DNA of 64,000 nucleotides, taken from assembly GCF_900116115.1 (NCBI RefSeq), contig NZ_FOZP01000006.1:186001-250000 (forward strand), given 5' to 3'. Origin of the DNA: Lutibacter maritimus (lineage in GTDB: Bacteria > Bacteroidota > Bacteroidia > Flavobacteriales > Flavobacteriaceae). The position numbers were made by a program, and so were the translations under genes. This document shows positions 45,131 to 52,324 of the stretch, in pieces. The notes beneath the pieces were generated by a model. The model was not told the origin of the DNA. It saw only the letters and a program-made list of their open reading frames with translations, and did no database searches. Position 1 is the first letter of the stretch, and every line of letters starts with the position of its first letter.

Positions 45131-46138
45131 ATGAAAAAATTACTGAAAAATACCATTCTAATTATTGGAACCTTCATCCTTTTTTCCAGTTTACTGTCTA
45201 ATACAGCACAACCAGGCATTTGGAATGCAGGAGGAAGCGGCTCTTTTCAATTATTATATCCTGAAGATTCTATAGCATATAAAAAAATACAAATGCAGTC
45301 AGAATCAATACATATACAATTATATAAAGGTTTTGCTGTTGTAAAAGGTGTTTACAATTTCTTAAATACAACTAATGATTCGTTAACTATAAAAGTTGGT
45401 TATCCTATAAATACCGTTTTTCCTTCAAAAAATTATCAATCGCACTTAAACCAAGTGGTTTTTGATGATTTATATAAAATTAAAGGAAGTATTCATCAAC
45501 AAGAAATTCCTTTATTAAAACTTCCTTCAAATAATAGCAATTGGTATGTTTGGGAAATAACATTTCCGCCTAAACAATTACTAAATTTCACTGTTCACTT
45601 TATTGTAAATACTAATAATGCACAAATTTTACAAGGTTATAATAAAGAAAATAAAAATGGATTTATTTATTTAATTGAAACAGGCTCTATTTGGAAATCA
45701 CCTATTGAAACTGGCAACTTTTATGCACAATTAAAAGATGATATAAACCTAGCCGATATTAAAGGTATTGCTCCCTCACAACTATATTTTAACCCATCTA
45801 ACAACACGCTACATTTAAAATTGGCAAATTATGGCGTTCAACCTGATGATAATTTTATACTTATTTATAATAAAAAAATAGATGATTTTAATTTTGAAGA
45901 AATTATAGCAAAAAGCAACTATTTATTTCAAGAAATTGATGTTTTTTCTAATAACAAACCCTCCGTTGGATACACTAAAATTTCATTAAAAAATCCGTAT
46001 GAAGTAAAAGGCGCTGGAAACTTTATTATAACTGGAATTTATTATTTTATATTTTTTGGAATTCCTATATTGGTTGGGATTATTTTAATTTTAATTATAT
46101 ACAAACTTTTAAAAAGAAGAAGAAAAAGTGATTATTAA
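45131..46138 (+). CDS. Exported single-helix-anchored protein of unknown function
   Basis: The 335-residue protein has a signal peptide (about 1-26). An all-beta extracytoplasmic body follows (IHIQLYKGFAVVKGVYNFL, SLTIKVGYPIN, WEITFPPKQLLNFTVHFIV), and then a C-terminal membrane helix (GIPILVGIILILIIYKLL, about 310-328) with a basic tail. The body recalls DUF4424-like exported proteins but the match is weak. It is the last gene of the operon under operator 3 and ends just before a terminator. Confidence 0.6.
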   Translation: MKKLLKNTILIIGTFILFSSLLSNTAQPGIWNAGGSGSFQLLYPEDSIAYKKIQMQSESIHIQLYKGFAVVKGVYNFLNTTNDSLTIKVGYPINTVFPSKNYQSHLNQVVFDDLYKIKGSIHQQEIPLLKLPSNNSNWYVWEITFPPKQLLNFTVHFIVNTNNAQILQGYNKENKNGFIYLIETGSIWKSPIETGNFYAQLKDDINLADIKGIAPSQLYFNPSNNTLHLKLANYGVQPDDNFILIYNKKIDDFNFEEIIAKSNYLFQEIDVFSNNKPSVGYTKISLKNPYEVKGAGNFIITGIYYFIFFGIPILVGIILILIIYKLLKRRRKSDY

Positions 46139-46140
46139 CA

Positions 46141-46170
46141 AAAAAGAGAAGCATAATGCTTCTCTTTTTT
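46141..46170. terminator. Bidirectional terminator
   Basis: AAAAAGAGAAGCA pairs with TGCTTCTCTTTTT around a 3-nt loop, with A- and T-runs on each side. It serves the plus-strand accessory operon and the convergent rhodanese gene. Confidence 0.85.
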
Positions 46171-46194
46171 CAATATTAATTAAAATTGTTACTT

Positions 46195-46506
46195 TTATTT
46201 TACAAATTTAGCCACATTTTGCCATGGCCCACCATTAATTACATCAATTCCTTGTTGCTTTAAAAACGATGTTGCTTGCCCACTTCTTGCACCACTTCGG
46301 CAAACTGCAATTACCTTTTTATTTAAAGCTTTAATTTCTTTTACCTTTCCTGGAATTGTATTTAATACAATGTTTTTAGAGCCATTTACATGACCGCTTT
46401 TAAACTCTTCAACTGTTCTAACATCAATTACAACAGCACCTTCTTTTAAATATTCTTCAATTAAGGAACCTTCGTTTCCACCACCAAATAATCCGAAAAA
46501 ACTCAT
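46195..46506 (-). CDS. Single-domain rhodanese
   Basis: The 103-residue protein is one rhodanese domain with the active-site cysteine in VIAVCRSGARSGQAT (about 66-80) and the start VIDVRTVEEFKSGHVNGS near 26-43. It moves sulfane sulfur between thiols. The N-terminal MSFFGLFGGG is not a classical signal peptide. Its promoter has a TATATTTG -7 element and, 21 bp upstream of that, a GTAAC-N4-GTTAC palindrome, so a Crp/Fnr-type activator may control it. Confidence 0.93.
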   Translation of the reverse strand: MSFFGLFGGGNEGSLIEEYLKEGAVVIDVRTVEEFKSGHVNGSKNIVLNTIPGKVKEIKALNKKVIAVCRSGARSGQATSFLKQQGIDVINGGPWQNVAKFVK

Positions 46507-46528
46507 TTTAACTATTTTAAATTTTGCG

Positions 46529-46536
46529 CAAATATA
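46529..46536 (-). promoter_or_regulatory. -7 element TATATTTG of the rhodanese gene
   Basis: The octamer is an exact TAnnTTTG match on the minus strand, 22 bp from the start codon. The usual -33 TTTG is missing and its place is next to the GTAAC..GTTAC palindrome. Confidence 0.6.
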
Positions 46537-46557
46537 AGTTATAATATTATAAATACG

Positions 46558-46571
46558 GTAACACCAGTTAC
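46558..46571. promoter_or_regulatory. Crp/Fnr-type palindrome GTAACACCAGTTAC
   Basis: The half-sites GTAAC / GTTAC are spaced by 4 bp and centred near -40 to -42 from the probable rhodanese transcription start, the class II activator position. The same half-sites and spacing occur at 56299-56312 before the hydrogenase genes. Confidence 0.5.
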
Positions 46572-48376
46572 TAATTGTTTCTTAAAATAAGTTTTAAACC
46601 ATTTTCTATCAAATCAGTAAAATGCTCATTATCTTTTAGTTGCAATAAATAATTATAAATTTTAGTATTCAAATTAGCATCTAAATTAAATGTTAATTCA
46701 AACATTTCTAAAGGTAAAAGCCAATCATTTGGATATTCTTTTATTAACTTTTCAAACAATAAATTAATTCTATCAACATAAATATTTTCAGTACGCATTA
46801 AGGCAATTTCAGCATACATTTTATGAAGATTTAACTCTTTCTCTGAATACTTAATTTTATGTGTTTTTTCTTCCGAAACTTTCCCAAGATTTTGAAAAGA
46901 ACTTGCAGAAGCTGGACCAGCATAAGCCGAAACTATTTCTTTTCCAACAGCCATATCATAAATTCCCCATTCAGGTTTAAATAAATAATTGTTGTTATGT
47001 GTAACAGTACAATTTTTAAAAGAAATTAAAATTATTTTTCCTTTTAAATCTCTTTTTCCAGTTATTACTTCTCCTTCTACTTTTACATTTCCTTCAAAGT
47101 GTAAAATGGTTTTTTTACCTTCATAAATACCGTACACTTCTAAATCTTTTGGAAACATATCTTCAATAGCCAAATTTATTCCTTTTAACTTTCCAATAGG
47201 ACTTCCAAATCCTTCTGCATGATGTTCAGTTCCGTGACCTATAATTTCTCTATCTCTTGTTGCCAAGGCTGTAGGACCTGTAGTTTGAATATAAACCGGA
47301 TTGTTATTATCATCAGCAATAACATTATTAAAAACTCCTGAAATTTGAATTCCAGTACTTAACTCAATTGTTCCAATATTTGAAGATTCAATTAATTTTT
47401 TAACACCTTTTAAACCCCCTTTTCGTAATGCCATTTTGTTTGCAAATTCTTCTAAAACAAAACTTAAATGAGCAAAATCTGGTGTTACAAATAATTGTGG
47501 TTGTTGTTTTGTTATGTCAAAATTTTGAGTGGCGGCTGCAATAGAATATGGTATTTTTTTTACTTTATCGGTTAAGCATAACTTACTTTCTCCAATAGAT
47601 GATAACAAGCCTGCTCCATAAATTTTAGGATTATTAATTTCTCCAATTAATCCATATTCTACAGTCCACCAATGTAAATTTCTAATTTGCGCCATTTCAG
47701 ATAATTCGCCCATAGAATTTTGCAATGCTTCTACTTTTTGTAATGCACTTTCAATAATTTCATCAGAAGAATTTGGATCTTCTTTTAAAATTGATAGCAA
47801 ACGAATTGCTTCATATATTTCATAATCTTTTGCTGAAGAAATTGCTTTGCTTCCAATTTCACCAAAACGCCTTAAATACTCTGCATATTCAGGATTAGCA
47901 ATAATTGGTGCATGACCAGCTGCTTCGTGAATAATATCAGGAGCTGGCGTGTATGCAATATGATTTATAGTTCTAATATCGGATGCAATAACTAAAACAT
48001 TGTATGCTTGAAATTCCATAAATGCATTGGGAGGAATAAATCCATCAACCGAAACAGCAGCCCAACCAATGTTTTTTAAAATTCGGTTCATTCCTTCCAT
48101 TTTAGGAATAACATCTACAGAAATACCTGTTTTTTTTAATCCAGAAATATACGATTCATGTGCAACTTTACTTAAATAATCTAAATTTAAACGCATAACA
48201 TATCGCCAAACAGCTTGGTTTTGAGCGGTATACTCATTATAAGGCTGTTTTACAATAAATTGATGTAAATGCTTTGGTAACTTTTTAGTTACTTCATTAA
48301 AAACAATATTATTATTCATAAAAAAACTATTATTTGGGGAAGTTACAATTTTTTCAAATTTTGAAGTCTTGTTCAT
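46571..48376 (-). CDS. Aromatic amino acid hydroxylase, long form
   Basis: The 601-residue protein has the pterin-dependent hydroxylase core in its first 310 residues. The iron ligands are in PDIIHEAAGHAPI (two His) and the glutamate in TVEYGLIGEINN, followed by the strongly conserved YGAGLLSSIGE. It hydroxylates Phe, Tyr or Trp using tetrahydropterin and O2. After residue 310 it has some 290 residues more, beta-rich then helical, not found in the 270-300 residue bacterial PhhA. This long form recurs in Bacteroidota. There is no N-terminal ACT domain. The exact substrate is open. Confidence 0.9.
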   Translation of the reverse strand: MNKTSKFEKIVTSPNNSFFMNNNIVFNEVTKKLPKHLHQFIVKQPYNEYTAQNQAVWRYVMRLNLDYLSKVAHESYISGLKKTGISVDVIPKMEGMNRILKNIGWAAVSVDGFIPPNAFMEFQAYNVLVIASDIRTINHIAYTPAPDIIHEAAGHAPIIANPEYAEYLRRFGEIGSKAISSAKDYEIYEAIRLLSILKEDPNSSDEIIESALQKVEALQNSMGELSEMAQIRNLHWWTVEYGLIGEINNPKIYGAGLLSSIGESKLCLTDKVKKIPYSIAAATQNFDITKQQPQLFVTPDFAHLSFVLEEFANKMALRKGGLKGVKKLIESSNIGTIELSTGIQISGVFNNVIADDNNNPVYIQTTGPTALATRDREIIGHGTEHHAEGFGSPIGKLKGINLAIEDMFPKDLEVYGIYEGKKTILHFEGNVKVEGEVITGKRDLKGKIILISFKNCTVTHNNNYLFKPEWGIYDMAVGKEIVSAYAGPASASSFQNLGKVSEEKTHKIKYSEKELNLHKMYAEIALMRTENIYVDRINLLFEKLIKEYPNDWLLPLEMFELTFNLDANLNTKIYNYLLQLKDNEHFTDLIENGLKLILRNN

Positions 48377-48422
48377 AAATATTTTACATTGTATATTTAC
48401 GACTATTCAGAAATTAAAAAAA

Positions 48423-49193
48423 ATGAAAAGAGGAAATTCTAAAGTAAAATTATTAATTGGCGCTGCAATTATATTGTTTGGAGTAATTAAATATTATTCT
48501 AATAGTGAAATAAATGAATTTACAGGAAAAAAACAACATATTTCAATTTCTACAGAAGATGAAATTGCTATAGGTTTACAAACCGCTCCAGAAATGGCAC
48601 AACAACATGGTGGTTTGTATCCTGATCAAAACTATCAAAAATTTGTTGATATGGTGGGGCAAAAATTAGTAACCAATAGCGTTGCAAAACAAACCAATTA
48701 TCAATATGATTTTCATTTATTAAAAGACCCACAAACAATTAATGCTTTTGCATTACCGGGCGGACAAATATTTATTACTTACGCTTTGTTCTCAAAATTA
48801 GAAAATGAAGATCAATTGGCTGGCGTTTTAGGTCATGAAATTGGACATGTTGTTGGGCGTCATTCTGCAGAAAGAATGGCTAAACAAGGTTTAACTGAAA
48901 CTTTTGTAAGTGGTGTTGCCGTTGGGCTCGATCCAAATACTGCACAAGGAGCAGCTGCAATTGCTAATGTTATAAATATGAGTTATGGTAGAGATGATGA
49001 ATTGGAAAGTGATGAATTGGGTGTTAGATTTATGATTGATGCAGGCTACAACCCAATAGAATTAATTGGTGTTATGGAAATTTTAAAAGCTGCTGCTGGA
49101 CCAAATAAAACTCCGGAAAGAATGAGTACACATCCAGATCCTGAAAATAGAATTGAAAAAATTAAACAAGCAATAGAAAAATATAAAAAATAA
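48423..49193 (+). CDS. M48 family zinc metallopeptidase
   Basis: I chose the ATG at 48423. The longer frame from 48369 overlaps the start of the divergent hydroxylase gene and adds residues without features. The 256-residue protein has an N-terminal signal anchor (LLIGAAIILFGVIKYY) and the M48 active site GVLGHEIGHVVGRHS (HExxH), with the third ligand in DDELESDELGVRFM. It belongs to the periplasmic BepA/LoiP-like Ste24 group that degrades misfolded outer-membrane proteins. Confidence 0.93.
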   Translation: MKRGNSKVKLLIGAAIILFGVIKYYSNSEINEFTGKKQHISISTEDEIAIGLQTAPEMAQQHGGLYPDQNYQKFVDMVGQKLVTNSVAKQTNYQYDFHLLKDPQTINAFALPGGQIFITYALFSKLENEDQLAGVLGHEIGHVVGRHSAERMAKQGLTETFVSGVAVGLDPNTAQGAAAIANVINMSYGRDDELESDELGVRFMIDAGYNPIELIGVMEILKAAAGPNKTPERMSTHPDPENRIEKIKQAIEKYKK

Positions 49194-49424
49194 TAGTTCT
49201 ACTTATAAACTCATTTTAAATTGAAAATGCAATAAATACTTACGTTTTCATACCCTTTTTTCCCCTGTTAAAGAATGTTAAAGATTTGATTTTCTCAATT
49301 AAATCTTTATATTATTTATATGAAAAATACACAAAAACATTCTAAATTTTCTGTTATCTAATTTTCAATTAGAACAACCTTAACTTTTCGATTTTTTTAA
49401 ATCATCAAATTAAAAATAATAACT

Positions 49425-49458
49425 TTTTTTGAACTCCTTTATATAAAAGTTCAAAAAA
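49425..49458 (+). promoter_or_regulatory. Inverted repeat upstream of dps
   Basis: TTTTTTGAACT and AGTTCAAAAAA form 11-bp arms around a 12-nt spacer, 20 bp before the dps start. It could be an operator or a leader hairpin. The rest of the 284-bp gap between 49194 and 49477 shows no gene. Confidence 0.4.
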
Positions 49459-49477
49459 CACTAAAAACACAGATAAT

Positions 49478-49990
49478 ATGAAATCAATAGCAAAAAACAT
49501 AAATACTTCAACAAAAAACACCTTTAGAAAATTAGGCTTTACCTATTTAGAAACGGCAGAAATAGTAGTAAGTTTAAACGAACTAATAGCAAACTACTTT
49601 GTACATTATCATAAATTAAGAAATTTCCATTGGAATGTAGATGGTCAAGATTTTTTTGAATTACACAAAGAATTTGAAGATGAATACAACACTGTTAAAG
49701 AAAATATTGATGTGCTTGCCGAAAGAATTCGTGTATTTGGAATTAAACCTTCCTTAACCATGAAAGAAATCTTAGATGTTTCTGAAATTAAAGAAGCTAA
49801 AGCTTACAAAATGACTGCAATTGAAATGGTTAACCAAGTACTTAAAGATTACGACATTTTACATAATAAAATGCTAAATGTTATAAACGCAGCTATAGAT
49901 ACTGGCGACAATGTAACCGAACAAATTATAACAGATTTTATGAGAGATTTAGAAAAAAGAAATTGGATGTTTACCGCTTGGTGTAAGTAA
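49478..49990 (+). CDS. dps: Dps family ferritin-like DNA-binding protein
   Basis: The 170-residue protein is a Dps miniferritin. The ferroxidase-site residues are in HYHKLRNFHWNVDGQDFFEL and KEFEDEYNTVKENIDVLAER. The protein forms a dodecamer that oxidises and stores iron and protects DNA under oxidative stress. Length and helix spacing are normal. The gene stands alone with a 284-bp leader region. Confidence 0.95.
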   Translation: MKSIAKNINTSTKNTFRKLGFTYLETAEIVVSLNELIANYFVHYHKLRNFHWNVDGQDFFELHKEFEDEYNTVKENIDVLAERIRVFGIKPSLTMKEILDVSEIKEAKAYKMTAIEMVNQVLKDYDILHNKMLNVINAAIDTGDNVTEQIITDFMRDLEKRNWMFTAWCK

Positions 49991-50150
49991 TAACTCGCCA
50001 AAAAGTAAAAAATCTAGTTACCAAATTTTAACTACATAAGTTGTATTTAAATATATTTTTATAACAAATAAAATATTTTATCGCAATCGTTTTAGTAATT
50101 TTAAGTTCAATTTAAGACCTAAAAATAAGGCGCTTAAGTTGAATACTTCG

Positions 50151-50158
50151 TATATTTG
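50151..50158 (+). promoter_or_regulatory. -7 element TATATTTG of gpmI
   Basis: Exact match to TAnnTTTG, 26 bp before the gpmI start. No clear TTTG box is seen 19-21 bp upstream. Confidence 0.5.
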
Positions 50159-50184
50159 AACTTCAAAATTAAATAGATTTTAAA

Positions 50185-51702
50185 ATGAATAAGAAAGTAA
50201 TTTTAATGATTTTAGATGGTTGGGGAATTACGCAAGATCCAAAGGTTTCTGCAGTATATAACGCAAACACTTCATACATAGATAATTTATACAATCAATA
50301 TGCAAATGCAAGCCTAAGAACTGACGGTGAACACGTTGGTTTACCTGAAGGACAAATGGGAAATAGTGAAGTTGGGCATATGAACTTAGGTGCTGGTAGA
50401 ATAGTATACCAAAACTTAGTTAGAATTAATATGGCAGTTAAAAACAAAACATTAGGTCAAGAACAAGTTTTATTAAATGCACTTAATTACGCTAAAGTAA
50501 ATAATAAAAACATTCATTTGCTAGGTTTAGTTTCAAATGGTGGTATTCACTCTCATATAGATCATTTAAAAGGATTGTTAGATGTTGCTGCTGAAAACAA
50601 TGCGAAAAATGTTTATTTACATGCATTTTCTGATGGTAGAGATTGCGATCCTAAATCAGGAAAATTCTTTATCAATGATATTCAAGAATATATGAAAAAA
50701 ACCACTGGTGAATTGGCGACAATTACTGGTAGATATTTTTCAATGGATAGAGATAAACGTTGGGAACGCGTAAAAATTTCTTATGATGCAATGGTAAATG
50801 CAGTTGGTACAAAATCAACAGATGCAATTGAAAGCATTGAAAAAAGTTATGCAGAAAATGTAACTGATGAGTTTATTAAACCAATAATTATGACCAATGC
50901 CGATGGTACTCCAAAAGCGCAAATAAAAGCTGATGATGTTGTAATTTTCTTTAATTACAGAACTGATAGAGGTCGTGAATTAACAGAAGTTCTTACCCAA
51001 CAAGATTACCCAGATTTTGGGATGAAAACCATACCACTTCATTATGTAACAATTACTAATTACGATGAAACTTACAAAGGAATTAACGTAATTTATAACA
51101 CTGATAATTTAGTAGATACATTAGGTGAAGTTTTAGAAAAAGCAGGTAAAAAACAAATTAGAATTGCCGAAACTGAAAAATATCCACATGTAACTTTCTT
51201 CTTTTCTGGAGGAAGAGAACAACAATTTGAAGGTGAAAAACGTTTATTATGCCCATCACCAAAAGTTGCAACATACGATTTACAACCTGAAATGAGTGCT
51301 TATGAAATTCGTGATGCAATTATTCCTGAATTAAATAAAAAAGAGGTTGATTTTGTGTGTTTAAACTTTGCAAATGGAGATATGGTTGGACATACAGGTG
51401 TTATGGAAGCAGCCATTAAAGCTTGTGAAGCTGTTGATCAATGTGTAAAAGACGTCATAACTGCTGCAAATGCAAATGACTATACAACTTTAATAATTGC
51501 CGACCACGGAAACTGTGAAACAATGATTAATCCTGATGGAACACCTAACACAGCACATACAACAAATCCAGTTCCTCTTATTTTAGTTGATAAAGATTTA
51601 CATAAAATTGAAGACGGCGTTTTAGGTGATATTGCTCCAACAATTTTAAAATTAATGGGAATTGAACAACCAAAAGCAATGAGTAGACATTCATTAATAT
51701 AA
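50185..51702 (+). CDS. gpmI: 2,3-bisphosphoglycerate-independent phosphoglycerate mutase
   Basis: The 505-residue protein interconverts 3- and 2-phosphoglycerate in glycolysis. It shows ILMILDGWGI at the start with the metal-binding aspartate, the catalytic serine in GQMGNSEVGHMNLG (about 58-71), DGRDCDPKSG near 150, and the metal ligands in GDMVGHTGVMEA and IADHGNCETM. Length and domain order are normal. The thioredoxin-like lipoprotein gene follows after 34 bp. Confidence 0.98.
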   Translation: MNKKVILMILDGWGITQDPKVSAVYNANTSYIDNLYNQYANASLRTDGEHVGLPEGQMGNSEVGHMNLGAGRIVYQNLVRINMAVKNKTLGQEQVLLNALNYAKVNNKNIHLLGLVSNGGIHSHIDHLKGLLDVAAENNAKNVYLHAFSDGRDCDPKSGKFFINDIQEYMKKTTGELATITGRYFSMDRDKRWERVKISYDAMVNAVGTKSTDAIESIEKSYAENVTDEFIKPIIMTNADGTPKAQIKADDVVIFFNYRTDRGRELTEVLTQQDYPDFGMKTIPLHYVTITNYDETYKGINVIYNTDNLVDTLGEVLEKAGKKQIRIAETEKYPHVTFFFSGGREQQFEGEKRLLCPSPKVATYDLQPEMSAYEIRDAIIPELNKKEVDFVCLNFANGDMVGHTGVMEAAIKACEAVDQCVKDVITAANANDYTTLIIADHGNCETMINPDGTPNTAHTTNPVPLILVDKDLHKIEDGVLGDIAPTILKLMGIEQPKAMSRHSLI

Positions 51703-51736
51703 TTTTGTATTTTTACTTAATCTTATATTTTATAAA

Positions 51737-52264
51737 ATGAAAAATTTAGTATTGATACTTTTAATAGTTAGTGCATTTAGCTGTTCATCAAAAAAAAATA
51801 TGGTGAACGCCACTAAAGATGTTTCAGGTAATTTAGTTGGAATTGCAGCTAAAGAAAATTTTCAAGTGGAGCCCTATAATTCTTGGTTTCAACCAAATTA
51901 CGATAGCTATACTTTAAATGCTGAAGTAATTGAAAAACTAAAACCAATTATTAACAATGTTACTATAAAAGCATTTATGGGAACTTGGTGTGGTGATAGT
52001 CAACAACAAACACCCGTATTTTATAAAATACTAGATGCAACTGGGTTTAATTACAAAAATTTACAATTGATAGCTGTAAACAGAAGCAAATCAACTCCGG
52101 ATAATTTACAAGAAGGTTTTGATATTGTTCGTGTTCCTACTTTTATTTTTTTTAAAGAAGGAAAGGAAATTGGACGTTTTGTGGAATACCCGAGAGAAAC
52201 GGTAGAAAATGATATATTAAAAATTGTAAGTGGCGAACCTTATAAGCACTCTTACGAAGAATAA
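51737..52264 (+). CDS. Thioredoxin-like lipoprotein with a single active-site cysteine
   Basis: The 175-residue protein has a lipobox (LIVSAFSCSSKK, cysteine about 16). It then has a thioredoxin fold with KAFMGTWCGDSQQQTP near 78-95, cis-proline VPTFIFFKEGKEIGRF near 134. The usual CxxC is CGDS, so the resolving cysteine is missing and simple dithiol exchange is unlikely. It may act by a one-cysteine mechanism. It is co-directional with gpmI and ends before a strong terminator. Confidence 0.88.
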   Translation: MKNLVLILLIVSAFSCSSKKNMVNATKDVSGNLVGIAAKENFQVEPYNSWFQPNYDSYTLNAEVIEKLKPIINNVTIKAFMGTWCGDSQQQTPVFYKILDATGFNYKNLQLIAVNRSKSTPDNLQEGFDIVRVPTFIFFKEGKEIGRFVEYPRETVENDILKIVSGEPYKHSYEE

Positions 52265-52284
52265 CTATTAATTATATTCTTTTT

Positions 52285-52324
52285 AAAAAAGCGTTTATAT
52301 TAAAAAATATAAACGCTTTTTTTT
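52285..52324. terminator. Bidirectional terminator
   Basis: AAAAAAGCGTTTATAT pairs with ATATAAACGCTTTTTT over a 6-nt loop. It lies between the convergent lipoprotein and oxidoreductase genes, touching the stop of the latter. Confidence 0.88.
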
